Notes: generated by a model not told the origin, from the sequence alone. A DNA stretch of 35,019 nt from an uncultured Prevotella sp. (GCA_946055365.1 CAMGFM010000002.1:1-35019); one strand, 5' to 3'. Counted from the stretch's first letter, positions 1-11,987 are shown. Program-made: numbers and translations.

Positions 1-51
1 ATCGCCAGCAGATTTACAGTCTGCCCCATTTGGCCACTCTGGTAACCACCC
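1..51 (-). tRNA. tRNA-Tyr (GTA), 3' part truncated by the window edge
   Basis: Reverse complement reads GGGTGGTTACCAGAGTGGCCAAATGGGGCAGACTGTAAATCTGCTGGCGAT: D-arm, then anticodon stem CAGA-CTGTAAA-TCTG with GTA anticodon. T-arm and 3' acceptor lie outside the window. Confidence 0.88.
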
Positions 52-77
52 TTGCGTTTGATTTCTCAAAGCGAGTG

Positions 78-85
78 CAAAGGTA
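78..85 (-). promoter_or_regulatory. Bacteroidota -7 element (TAnnTTTG) for tRNA-Tyr
   Basis: Minus strand TACCTTTG lies 26 nt upstream of the tRNA 5' end and matches the Bacteroidetes -7 consensus TAnnTTTG. Confidence 0.6.
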
Positions 86-253
86 AGCATAATTTTTCTA
101 ATATACGCACAAAAAGCAGTTTTTTTTATTCCCGAAACTCACATTTGTCCACATAGTCACCGTCTTCGTCTTGTGCTGGTGACGTTTTGCGGGTGAAAAA
201 CGTTGACGTTGAATAAAATATATAGGTATGGATATGTCGTGTGGAATATTTTT

Positions 254-261
254 AGTAAATT
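254..261 (+). promoter_or_regulatory. Putative -7 element upstream of GH2 beta-galactosidase
   Basis: TAAATTTG about 58 nt upstream of the ATG at 319; matches TAnnTTTG. Confidence 0.5.
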
Positions 262-306
262 TGCATCATACCATAGGTCTACAAAACAAACATATAAAAA
301 CATTAA

Positions 307-3621
<3,315 letters not shown>

Positions 3622-3682
3622 CATAAACGTGCCACGCATGGCTTCCCATAGGCGGTCATGCCTCACGTGACGGCATACTATT

Positions 3683-3728
3683 GCGGAGCTGTCTTCCTGC
3701 TTTTTCGGGGAGACGGCTCCGCTTTTTC
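3683..3728 (+). terminator. Rho-independent terminator after GH2
   Basis: GCGGAGC-T-GTCT ... AGAC-G-GCTCCGC stem followed by TTTTT. Confidence 0.8.
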
Positions 3729-3754
3729 GTTGTCAAACGGTTGCGTAAGTGTCT

Positions 3755-3920
3755 CAACGTGGCTCTTTCGGTTCTCTCAAGTGCCACTTCCCTTATCCTA
3801 AAGTGCCGCTTTGCGTTTCCCAAGTGCCACTCTCCGTTCCCCATGTGGCTCTTTCTGTTCTTCCAAGTGCCATTTTCCGCTCTACAAGTGGCTTTTTTCG
3901 TTTTCTCAGGTGTTTCTTTC
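3755..3920. repeat. Phased quasi-palindrome array A (8 units)
   Basis: Core (C)AAGTGCCRCTTT/GTGGCTCTTT with centres near 3762, 3784, 3806, 3827, 3848, 3870, 3891, 3913; spacings 22,22,21,21,22,21,22. Confidence 0.85.
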
Positions 3921-4097
3921 TTATAACTCACACCAAGACAAGGACGCGCTTTTTGTACCGTTGTTCACGTCGTGTGCATAGTCATTCGCATGATGTCACG
4001 TCATGAGCGTGTGCACGTGTCTCTGTGTGTGCGCATGATATATTGTGCCGTGCATAAAAATATCCTGTGAGAAACCTTTGGGTAATTAAAAAAATGT

Positions 4098-4110
4098 ATA
4101 ACTTTGCACA
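4098..4110 (+). promoter_or_regulatory. Putative promoter of SGNH/MBOAT operon
   Basis: TATAACTTTGCA (TAnnTTTG) with an upstream TTTG near 4077; implies the listed ATG at 4067 is too far upstream and ATG 4151 is the likelier start. Confidence 0.6.
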
Positions 4111-4150
4111 CCGTTTTTATAGGGATAAACATTCTTACACAACACAGCAG

Positions 4151-5068
4151 ATGAATGACACCTTCAAGTTGGCGGCAATATTCCTTTTGTCGCTTGCCAT
4201 CTTCGCCTTATACTCACTTGTGCCTGAGGAAATGGCAGAGTCCATGCACATCAGGCAGATAAGCCTTGGCTCGGGAGACACTTTCCGTGCCGCTGGAGAG
4301 CCTGCCGACAGCGTCGCTGCCGCCGAGGCAGAGCAGGAGACGCTTGCCGTCGTGCCTACAGACACCACTCGGCAGGTCATACTGCTCTTTGGCGACTCCA
4401 TGTCTCAACCTTTGGCACTCCGACTCTCCGACTATGCCGCCCATAACGGCCACAGCCTGACTTGCGTCACGTGGAATGGCTCAGGCACAAAGACGTGGGC
4501 GGAGAGCGACACGCTCAACCGTTACATAAGCGAGCTGCGCCCCACACAGATATTCGTGTGCCTTGGCAGCAACGAGCTTTACACCAAGGACATGAAAGGC
4601 TGCCACACGAAAATCACGCGCATAATGCAGCGCATGGGCAACGTGCCTTTCGTGTGGATAGGGCCGCCCAACTGGTGTGAGGACAACGGCATCAACGACC
4701 TCATAGAGCAGGCCGTGGGCAAGAGGCGGTTCTTCAGGACCAAGGGCATGGAGTTTGAGCGGCAGCAAGACGGCCGTCACCCCACCTATGGTGCGTCTGT
4801 GGTGTGGATGGACAGCATCGTGGGCTGGATAAACGCAGGACATTCGCTGCACCCCATACGTCTCGAGAAGCCCGAGAAGAGGTGTGTCAGATATAGCCAG
4901 CTGTTCATTTCGGATAAAAAGCAGGCGCATGGCGCACAGCCGGCAGACTCTGCCGCCGTCGAAAGCCCCGTGACACAGGAGAGCGACATGCCCGCAGATC
5001 CGCAGACACCCGTGGAGGCAGAGCCTCGGGGTGTGCCTGCCGACACCGTGGCGCAAGGCAAAAAATAA
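4151..5068 (+). CDS. SGNH/GDSL-type hydrolase, membrane-anchored (ORF-track start 4067 probably too early)
   Basis: N-terminal hydrophobic segment MNDTFKLAAIFLLSLAIFALYSLV; ILLFGDSMSQPLALRL (GDS block), VCLGSNEL, WIGPPNW and DGRHPT motifs; P/E/A-rich C-terminal tail. Confidence 0.8.
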   Translation: MNDTFKLAAIFLLSLAIFALYSLVPEEMAESMHIRQISLGSGDTFRAAGEPADSVAAAEAEQETLAVVPTDTTRQVILLFGDSMSQPLALRLSDYAAHNGHSLTCVTWNGSGTKTWAESDTLNRYISELRPTQIFVCLGSNELYTKDMKGCHTKITRIMQRMGNVPFVWIGPPNWCEDNGINDLIEQAVGKRRFFRTKGMEFERQQDGRHPTYGASVVWMDSIVGWINAGHSLHPIRLEKPEKRCVRYSQLFISDKKQAHGAQPADSAAVESPVTQESDMPADPQTPVEAEPRGVPADTVAQGKK

Positions 5069-5089
5069 CAACGAAACACATTACACGCG

Positions 5090-6505
5090 ATGAACTTTAC
5101 CGATTTTTACATGCAGCTGACGTTAGTTGCGTTTCTCGTCATCTTTGCCGTGGTGCGCCGACACTCGCGCGTGGCTATGATGATGTATGTGCTGGCGTTC
5201 AACCTCTATTTTGCCTACCGTCTCAACGGCATGCAGATGTGGCTGCTGCCGCTTACCGCCTGCCTCAACTATGCCCTTGTGCAGGAGATGAGCCTGCGCG
5301 AGGGCAGGGCACGCAGGCTTCTGCTGTGGGCGGTGGTGGCTGCCGACATTGGCGCGCTGGCCTATTTCAAGTACACCACGTTCATCTTTGACGACGTTAT
5401 AGGCAAGATGATAGGCAGCAACTTCTCCCTGCACTCTGTGGTGATGCCCGTGGGCGTGTCGTTCTACACCTTTCAGGCTGTGAGCTATGCCGTGGATGTC
5501 TACAGGCGGCGTTTCACGATGGAGGTCAGGCTGCTTGAATATCTCTTTTATCTCACGTTCTTCCCCCTGTTGCTCGCCGGGCCCATCACGCGTGCCTGCA
5601 ACCTTCTGCCGCAGTTGCGCCGCAACAGTCCTGCGTCGGGCCGCATGGTGTGGACGGGGCTTTGGCTGCTGATGCTCGGCATGTTGAAGAAGTTTGTAGT
5701 GGCAGACTACATAGCGCAGTTCAACAACTGGGTGTTTGATGCTCCGCAGTCGTTCTCGGGATTTGAGAACATGGCGGCTTTCTTGGGCTATCCCGTGCAG
5801 ATATACCTCGACTTCTCGGGCTACAGCGACATGAGCATAGGCGTTGCGGCCATGCTTGGCTTCATGCTGCCCGACAATTTTCGCTTCCCCTACCGCTCCC
5901 TCAGTCTCACCGAGTTCTGGCGACGCTGGCACATCTCGCTCTCCACGTGGTTCAGAGACTATCTCTACATACCCTTGGGCGGCAACCGCAAAGGCACGCT
6001 GCGCATGTATCTCAACAATTTTGTCACCATGCTTGTGGCAGGACTGTGGCATGGCGCGTCGTGGATGTTTGTCATTTGGGGAGCGTTGCACGGCATAGGC
6101 CTCGCCATACACAAGTTTTTCAGCCGCCAGCTGGGCCTGCGTCTCCCCAACAATGTCGCTGGCAATGCCCTGTCGTGGCTGTTGACCTATGCCTATGTGT
6201 GCGTGGCGTGGACATTCTTCAGGGCCACAGACGTGGGGTGCGTGGTCACGATGTATGCGCGCATTGCGACAGACCTCAGCATGGACTATCTTGTGCCGTT
6301 TGTGTGCGCCCGTCCCGTGTGGACTCTGCTCGTGGCGGTGTCCATGCTGACCTATCTTGTGCCTGAGCGGCAGTACACCCGTATGCAGATGCGTTTCATC
6401 TGCCTGCCATGGGCGGTAAAGTTTGTGTCGTTTCTCGTGTTGGCGCAGCTGGCCGTACAGATGTCGTCGGAAAATGTGCAGCCGTTTATATACGCCAACT
6501 TCTAA
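5090..6505 (+). CDS. MBOAT family O-acyltransferase (DltB/AlgI-like)
   Basis: Multi-TM protein with typical MBOAT blocks MPVGVSFYTFQAVSYAVDVYR, YLDFSGYSDMSIG, FWRRWHISLSTWFRDYLYIPLGGNRKG and LWHGASWMFVIWGALHG (catalytic His). Confidence 0.95.
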   Translation: MNFTDFYMQLTLVAFLVIFAVVRRHSRVAMMMYVLAFNLYFAYRLNGMQMWLLPLTACLNYALVQEMSLREGRARRLLLWAVVAADIGALAYFKYTTFIFDDVIGKMIGSNFSLHSVVMPVGVSFYTFQAVSYAVDVYRRRFTMEVRLLEYLFYLTFFPLLLAGPITRACNLLPQLRRNSPASGRMVWTGLWLLMLGMLKKFVVADYIAQFNNWVFDAPQSFSGFENMAAFLGYPVQIYLDFSGYSDMSIGVAAMLGFMLPDNFRFPYRSLSLTEFWRRWHISLSTWFRDYLYIPLGGNRKGTLRMYLNNFVTMLVAGLWHGASWMFVIWGALHGIGLAIHKFFSRQLGLRLPNNVAGNALSWLLTYAYVCVAWTFFRATDVGCVVTMYARIATDLSMDYLVPFVCARPVWTLLVAVSMLTYLVPERQYTRMQMRFICLPWAVKFVSFLVLAQLAVQMSSENVQPFIYANF

Positions 6506-6541
6506 GGCGTTTGCAAAGTGCAAAAGCGTTTTCTTAATAGT

Positions 6542-6599
6542 AAAGGTGGATGCGACGTGTCAGGCAAAATGTCCTGCACGCTGCATCCACCTTTCTTTT
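6542..6599. terminator. Bidirectional terminator between convergent MBOAT and S9 peptidase genes
   Basis: AAAGGTGGATGC ... GCATCCACCTTT stem with inner CAGG/CCTG pairing and flanking T-rich sequence. Confidence 0.75.
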
Positions 6600-6721
6600 G
6601 TATGGGGCGCACACGTGGCTTGCCGGTGCTTGCGCGGCTTGTCTCACATGCCCCCGTGTGCTTCTCTCTTGCGCCGCACGGTCATGTCGTTGCGCGCAAG
6701 AGAGTCGTTGTGATGCTATCC

Positions 6722-8866
6722 TTATTTCTTTATGCCCATATTCCAGAGCGTGAAACTGAGTACGTCGGCCTGCTCCTCAAGATGTTTTGCAAGCGGCTTG
6801 CCGCCTCCGTGTCCTGCATTGGTGTCTATGCGTATCAGCACGGGACTCTTGCCTGCCTGACACTCCTGCAATCTTGCCGCAAACTTGAACGAGTGGGCAG
6901 GCACTACGCGGTCGTCGTGGTCGGCGGTGGTCACGAGCGTGGCGGGATAGGCCACTCCAGGCTTGAGGGTGTGCAGCGGAGAGTAGTTGAGCAGATACTC
7001 AAACATCTCCTTAGAGTCTTCCGAGGTGCCGTAGTCGGGAGCCCAGTTCCAGCCGATGGTAAACTTGTGGTAGCGCAGCATGTCCATCACGCCCACGGCA
7101 GGCAGACACACGCGGAAGAGATCGGGACGCTGGGTCATGCATGCGCCCACCAGCAGGCCGCCGTTGCTGCCGCCCTTTATGGCGAGATAGTCTGGTGAGG
7201 TGTACTTGTGGCTGATGAGATACTCGGCAGCCGAGATGAAATCGTCAAAGACGTTTTGCTTCTGCATCTTCGTGCCGCTGACGTGCCATTGCTCGCCATA
7301 TTCGCCGCCGCCTCTCAGCACGGCATGCACGTAGATGCCCCCGCGCTCCATGAACGGTATCATTGACGAGAGGAATGTGGGCGGATAGGTCACGTTAAAG
7401 CCGCCGTAGCCATAAAGCAGCAGCGGGTTGCGTCCGTTGAGCTTCATTCCCTTGCGATAGGTGATGAAGAGCGGGGCCTGTGTGCCGTCCTTGCTCGTGT
7501 AGAACACCATTTCGGTGGTGTAGTCCTGCGTGTTGAAGTTGAGCTTGGGCGCATACATCAGTTTGCAGCTGTTGCTTTCAGGCACATAGCTGTAGATGGA
7601 GTTGGGCGTGGTGTATGACATGAACGAGAGAAACATCTCTTTCTCTCCCTTTTGTCCGCCGAAGCGTGCCGTGCCGATGCCCGGCAGGCTTATCTCGTCC
7701 TTGCGCTTGCCGTCCAGAGTGTAGGTATAGAGGTGCGAGCAGTTGTCCTTGGAATAGTCAAGCACCATCATGTCATCGGCAAAGGTCACGTCCTGCAACA
7801 CCCCGTCGCCCTCTGGCACTATCTCCTGCCAGTCTTTGTAGCCCGGACGCTTAAGCGAGGCGCGCATGAGGCGATATTTGGGTGCGTCGGCATTGGTGAG
7901 TATGAATATGTCGTTGCCCTCCACCTCCACGCTGCCGTAGGTGTAGCGCGGGTCGGCGCACATCTGTATGAACTGCGAGTCCTTGCGTCTGAGGTCTCTC
8001 ACATAGAGGTTGTTGCCATTGTCCATGCCGGCTTCGGAAAGCAGCATCACCGTCTCCTCCTTGTTGACCTCCACGCTATAGAAGCGCAGCGGCTGTGTGG
8101 GGTTGTGAAAGAACACCTCGTCAGATGACTGTGGCGTGCCTATGCGGTGGTAGTATATCTTCTGCACTTCGTTCTTTGACGAAATCTCCCTGCCCTCTTC
8201 GGGCGCGTCATAGGCACTATAATAGAAGCCGTCGCCGAGCCATGTGGCAGAAGTGAACTTTGCCCACACTATATGGTCGTCAAGCACGTTGCCCGTGGCC
8301 ATGTCCTTGACGTATATCTCCTCCCAGTCAGAGCCGTTGCGCGAGATGACGTAGGCCATGTATTTGCCGTTGTTTGAGAAGCTGATGTTCTTGAGTGCCA
8401 CCGTGCCGTCCTTGCTCAGCGTGTTTGGGTCGAGCCACACGCGCCACTTGTCGGCAGGAGCGTCGGGTGCGTCCATCTGATACAGCACGCTCTGGTTTTG
8501 GAGTCCGTTGTTGCGGTAGACATACCATTTGCCTGCACGCTTGAATGGCATACCTATCTTTTCATAGTTGGCGGTCTCTTTCAGGCGTTTGAGTATCTTC
8601 TCTCTCATGGGCAGGCGTTGCAGGTAGGCTTGCGTCACGCTGTTTTGCGCCTCCACCCATGAGGCAGTCTGTGCGCTGGTGTCGTCCTCGAGCCAGCGGT
8701 AAGGGTCTTCCACTTTCACGCCGAAGTACTCGTCGGTGACATTCTCCTTGGCCGTGGGCGGATAGGAGATGTTTTGTGCGGCTACCGTGCCGCTCGCCAG
8801 CATCGTGGCGGCGATGGCTGCCATTGAGGTCTTGTCCATAAGGGCAGCCAGAGAGGTTTTGTTCAT
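6722..8866 (-). CDS. Prolyl oligopeptidase family serine peptidase (S9A), secreted
   Basis: 714 aa; signal-like N-terminus; DPYRWLEDD, LLYGYGGFNVTYPPTF, LRGGGEYGEQWH, GGSNGGLLVGACMTQRPDLF and TADHDDRVVPAHSFKFAARLQ...HGGGK motifs. Confidence 0.95.
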   Translation of the reverse strand: MNKTSLAALMDKTSMAAIAATMLASGTVAAQNISYPPTAKENVTDEYFGVKVEDPYRWLEDDTSAQTASWVEAQNSVTQAYLQRLPMREKILKRLKETANYEKIGMPFKRAGKWYVYRNNGLQNQSVLYQMDAPDAPADKWRVWLDPNTLSKDGTVALKNISFSNNGKYMAYVISRNGSDWEEIYVKDMATGNVLDDHIVWAKFTSATWLGDGFYYSAYDAPEEGREISSKNEVQKIYYHRIGTPQSSDEVFFHNPTQPLRFYSVEVNKEETVMLLSEAGMDNGNNLYVRDLRRKDSQFIQMCADPRYTYGSVEVEGNDIFILTNADAPKYRLMRASLKRPGYKDWQEIVPEGDGVLQDVTFADDMMVLDYSKDNCSHLYTYTLDGKRKDEISLPGIGTARFGGQKGEKEMFLSFMSYTTPNSIYSYVPESNSCKLMYAPKLNFNTQDYTTEMVFYTSKDGTQAPLFITYRKGMKLNGRNPLLLYGYGGFNVTYPPTFLSSMIPFMERGGIYVHAVLRGGGEYGEQWHVSGTKMQKQNVFDDFISAAEYLISHKYTSPDYLAIKGGSNGGLLVGACMTQRPDLFRVCLPAVGVMDMLRYHKFTIGWNWAPDYGTSEDSKEMFEYLLNYSPLHTLKPGVAYPATLVTTADHDDRVVPAHSFKFAARLQECQAGKSPVLIRIDTNAGHGGGKPLAKHLEEQADVLSFTLWNMGIKK

Positions 8867-8935
8867 AGCGATAAATGTATTAATGGTAATGGATTTGTCG
8901 GTGCATGAGGTGCTGTCGGCCCTCCTTGGCTCAGG

Positions 8936-9110
8936 CTTTCTTGTGGTTTTGCGCCCTAAGCGTGTCTCTTTTGTGAGCGTCTGCTTGTGGTTTTGCGCCC
9001 GGGCGTGTCCCTTTTGGCGAGAGCTTTCTTGTGGTTTTGCCGCCAGCAGGTCTCTCTTTGGCAGGCTTTATGCGGGTTTTGCCGTCAGCGCATGTGTCCT
9101 TTGCGTCATG
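8936..9110. repeat. Degenerate ~43-44 bp tandem repeat (4 copies), possibly a diverged sixth array
   Basis: CTTGTGGTTTTGCGCCC...GTGTCTCTTTTG repeated at about 8941, 8985, 9029 and 9071, between the S9 peptidase and MFS genes. Confidence 0.6.
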
Positions 9111-10434
9111 CTTTCTTCAGCTTTATGCCGCCCACACATGCCGCTCCTGCCACGAGGCATGCGGCTGCCACGAGCATCATGTTGCTCTGCACAGAGCCAA
9201 CCAGCGACAGTATCACTCCTCCGAGGGCGGCCGCTATGATCTGAGGCACGCAGATAGTGCCGTTGAAGAGTCCGAGATAAGCACCCTTGTGGCCATATCC
9301 CTCGAGGGCGTTGGTGACAAAGGCAAAGGGCATGGCGAGCATGGCCGCCCAGGCGCATCCTATGAGCAGGAAAGGCAGCACGAGCAGGTTCTTGTCGCCC
9401 ATGAACGGCACCATGGCAAAGCCCACCGCGCCTATGGCGAGGCTGAGGGCGTAGGCAAACTTCATGTTCTTGAACCTTGCAAGCACCATTGCCCATACCA
9501 CGCTGCCAACGGTCTGCCAGAAGAACACCACGCCCACCCAGTTGCTTGCCTCCTGATAGGCGGGTGATGACGTGTCGGTGGTGTGCCACACGGTCTCGGC
9601 GAGCGTGCCGTTGGTATATGTCCACATATACATGAACGCCGCCCAGCAGAAGAACTGCACCGCGCCTACTTTCCAGAACACCGAGGGCGCGTTTCTTAGC
9701 AGTGTGAGCCATCCGGCCTTGCCTTTGGAGTCGTCGGCCTTGCCTTTTGAGTTGTCGGCCTTTGCCTCGTTATATTCGGCATACACCTCTGGCGGCCATT
9801 CCTTCACCTTGACGGTGGTGTATGCCACGCACAGCACGAGTATGGCCGCTCCCACATAGAACGAGTAGACCACCGAGTCGGGTATAACGCCCTTGGGCGC
9901 GATGTTTGATATGCCGAGAGCAGTGAAGAGAAAGGGGAAGATGTAGCCTATGAGTCCTCCCGAGTTGCACACGAATGACTGTATGGAGTAGGCGAGCGAC
10001 TTCTGCTTCTCGTTTACCATGTCGCCCACGAGCATCTTAAACGGCTGCATCGCCATGTTGATGCTTGTGTCGAGAAACATGAGCGCGACGAGTCCGAAAA
10101 TCATCGCCGTGCCTGCCGCCATGCCAAACGAGCCGGCGTTGGGCAGCAGGCACATGACAGCCACAGCCACTGCCGAGCCGATGAAGAGGTAGGGTATGCG
10201 TCGTCCGAGGCGGCACCATGTGCGGTCGCTGCACGTTCCCACGATGGGCTGTACGATGATGCCCATGAGCGGAGGCAGTATCCAGAAGAAGCTGAGGCTG
10301 TGCGGGTCAGCTCCAAGTGTGGCAAAGATGCGTGTGATGTTTGCGCTTTGCAGAGAGTAGGCTATCTGCACGCCGAAGAATCCGAAACTGAGGTTCCACA
10401 GTTTCCAGAAACTGAGATTGGGTTTTTGTTTCAT
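9106..10434 (-). CDS. MFS sugar transporter (SLC45/GPH-like, probable maltose/maltodextrin-type)
   Basis: 442 aa, 12-TM-like; LSFWKLWNLSFGFFGVQIAYSLQSANITRIFATLGA and QPIVGTCSDRTWCRLGRRIPY motifs typical of SLC45-like MFS proteins next to glucan loci. Confidence 0.88.
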   Translation of the reverse strand: MKQKPNLSFWKLWNLSFGFFGVQIAYSLQSANITRIFATLGADPHSLSFFWILPPLMGIIVQPIVGTCSDRTWCRLGRRIPYLFIGSAVAVAVMCLLPNAGSFGMAAGTAMIFGLVALMFLDTSINMAMQPFKMLVGDMVNEKQKSLAYSIQSFVCNSGGLIGYIFPFLFTALGISNIAPKGVIPDSVVYSFYVGAAILVLCVAYTTVKVKEWPPEVYAEYNEAKADNSKGKADDSKGKAGWLTLLRNAPSVFWKVGAVQFFCWAAFMYMWTYTNGTLAETVWHTTDTSSPAYQEASNWVGVVFFWQTVGSVVWAMVLARFKNMKFAYALSLAIGAVGFAMVPFMGDKNLLVLPFLLIGCAWAAMLAMPFAFVTNALEGYGHKGAYLGLFNGTICVPQIIAAALGGVILSLVGSVQSNMMLVAAACLVAGAACVGGIKLKKA

Positions 10435-10455
10435 TTTGGAGAAAGGTTATTTTTA

Positions 10456-11550
10456 TTATTCTTGTCTGTCGTTTTCCTTTGGCCGGCAGCCGCATTTTGC
10501 AGATGGGGGGGGTAGTTCCACGGTGCTGCCACGCACCACCAGTCTCGTGCGCACCACTCTCTTCTCCACCTTGTCCTTTGGCGTGAGTCCCTCTATCTTG
10601 TTGATGAGAATGTCGGCGGCCTCCTCGCCCACCTTTGAGCCCCGTTGCTCCACGGTGGTGAGCATGGGGTCGCAGGCTATGGCCCTGTTGCCGTTGGTAA
10701 ATCCGCACACGCAGATGTCGTGCGGTATCTTGAAGCCCTCCCTTTTGGCCGAATACATCACGCCGATGGCTGTGTCGTCGTTCACGCAGAAGAATGCGTC
10801 GGGCCTGCCTTGTCCATAGCTTGTGGCAAGCACATGTGGGGTGATGCGTTCCGCGTCGTCGCGGTTGTCACATTGGAACACGAGGCTCTCGTCCACCATT
10901 ATGCCGTGCTTCAGCAGTGCGTCGCGGTAGCCGTTATAGCGGTTTTGTCCCAGCACGGTCTTCTCTTTCATGCCATAATAGGCTATGCGCCTGCAGCCGC
11001 ACTCTATGAGATGGCTCACGGCGGCGTATGCGCCCTGATAGTCGTCCACCACCACTATGCTTGCGTTCACTCCTGTGCAGATGCGGTCGTAGAACACCAT
11101 GGGTATGCCGCGGTCTATGAGCGACTGAAAGTGGTCATATCTCACCGTGTTCTTTGACTGCGCCGCTATCACGCCGCTCACCTGATGCGATTCAAACATG
11201 TGGCATATCTTGACCTCCGTGTCATAGCACTCCCTTGACGTTGTGGCAATGAGCCTGTAGCCCTTTGCCGAGGCAACCGACTCTATGCCGTTGAGTATGG
11301 ACGAGAAATAATAGTGGGTAAATTCTGGTACAATCACGCCGATGACCTTTACGGGCTTGCTGCGCGAGTATCTCAGCGACTTGGCTATGTCGTTGGGATA
11401 GAAGTTGTGGCTCTGCGCATATTCGCATATAGCCTTGCGCTTGTCCTCGCTCACGCGGTTGCTGCCGTTGAGGGCTCTTGACACGGTGGCGATGGACACG
11501 CCAAACGCTTCCGCAATGTCTTTCATTGTGACGGGATGTTTGTCTGACAT
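10456..11550 (-). CDS. LacI family transcriptional regulator
   Basis: N-terminal HTH MKDIAEAFGVSIATVSRALNGSNRVSEDKRKAICEYAQSHNFYPNDIAKSLR and periplasmic-binding-like effector domain. Confidence 0.95.
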   Translation of the reverse strand: MSDKHPVTMKDIAEAFGVSIATVSRALNGSNRVSEDKRKAICEYAQSHNFYPNDIAKSLRYSRSKPVKVIGVIVPEFTHYYFSSILNGIESVASAKGYRLIATTSRECYDTEVKICHMFESHQVSGVIAAQSKNTVRYDHFQSLIDRGIPMVFYDRICTGVNASIVVVDDYQGAYAAVSHLIECGCRRIAYYGMKEKTVLGQNRYNGYRDALLKHGIMVDESLVFQCDNRDDAERITPHVLATSYGQGRPDAFFCVNDDTAIGVMYSAKREGFKIPHDICVCGFTNGNRAIACDPMLTTVEQRGSKVGEEAADILINKIEGLTPKDKVEKRVVRTRLVVRGSTVELPPPSAKCGCRPKENDRQE

Positions 11551-11640
11551 TTTCAGGGACTGTTTTTAGCGGTTTTAAGGATGTTTGTTTTTGGGCGGCG
11601 TGGGGACATTACGGGGCGAGAGTGGTGGAGTTCGCTCCCG

Positions 11641-11746
11641 TTTCCGAGCCGCCGCCTGCCTTATGCAAAGGCAGTGCAAGGCGAGTGAAATGGAAATTTA
11701 TTTCTGATTTCCGAGCCGCCGCCTGCCTTATGCAAAGGTAGTGCAA
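11641..11746. repeat. 39-bp direct repeat, two copies 67 bp apart
   Basis: TTTCCGAGCCGCCGCCTGCCTTATGCAAAGGYAGTGCAA at 11641-11679 and 11708-11746, one mismatch. Confidence 0.85.
11733..11740 (-). promoter_or_regulatory. Putative -7 element for the lacI-type gene
   Basis: Minus strand TACCTTTG inside repeat copy 2; copy 1 has TGCCTTTG and lacks the TA. Confidence 0.5.
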
Positions 11747-11772
11747 ACATTTTATAAATGATAACGCTTGCG

Positions 11773-11789
11773 CGTAATAATTATTGCGT
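11773..11789. promoter_or_regulatory. Imperfect palindrome in the lacI-susC divergent region
   Basis: CGTAATAATTATTGCG, near-perfect dyad. Confidence 0.45.
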
Positions 11790-11796
11790 GCATATT

Positions 11797-11808
11797 GCAA
11801 ACGTTTGC
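11797..11808. promoter_or_regulatory. LacI-family operator-like palindrome
   Basis: GCAAACGTTTGC: perfect 12-bp palindrome with central CG, as in LacI/CcpA-type operators, between lacI and susC. Confidence 0.65.
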
Positions 11809-11864
11809 GCACGCAAAACTGCTGATTTTGATGCAAAAAACATACACCTCATTGATTTGCATCA

Positions 11865-11872
11865 TAATTTTG
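11865..11872 (+). promoter_or_regulatory. Putative -7 element for susC operon
   Basis: TAATTTTG followed by GCATC, resembling the element upstream of the GH2 gene (TAAATTTGCATC). Confidence 0.45.
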
Positions 11873-11987
11873 CATCGTGATAATAGCATACACCTAAATC
11901 AGTCGGAATGGTCTGTCACAAGCATAGATACTTGATAACTAAAGACACGTGCGGTGCGAAAGTCAAAGAACGTCGTGGCGTCTAATA

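Noticed and set aside
3989-4005. CATGATGTCACGTCATG near-palindrome
   Set aside because: Single imperfect dyad in a low-complexity TG/CA-rich stretch with no partner site; insufficient to call regulatory.
5123-6523. 466-aa antisense ORF opposite the MBOAT gene, plus similar long antisense ORFs (e.g. 24378-25805, 2623-3666)
   Set aside because: They are shadows of GC-biased coding sequence on the other strand; His/Arg/Val-rich compositions with no recognisable domains, opposite well-supported genes.
6664-6704. 11-bp inverted repeat CTCTCTTGCGC/GCGCAAGAGAG downstream of the S9 peptidase
   Set aside because: Real inverted repeat, but a 19-nt loop and no clear T-tract; possibly a weak 3' structure, not distinctive enough to report.
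6518-7198. 226-aa plus-strand ORF opposite the S9 peptidase C-terminus
   Set aside because: Spans the bidirectional terminator and runs antisense to a clear peptidase gene.
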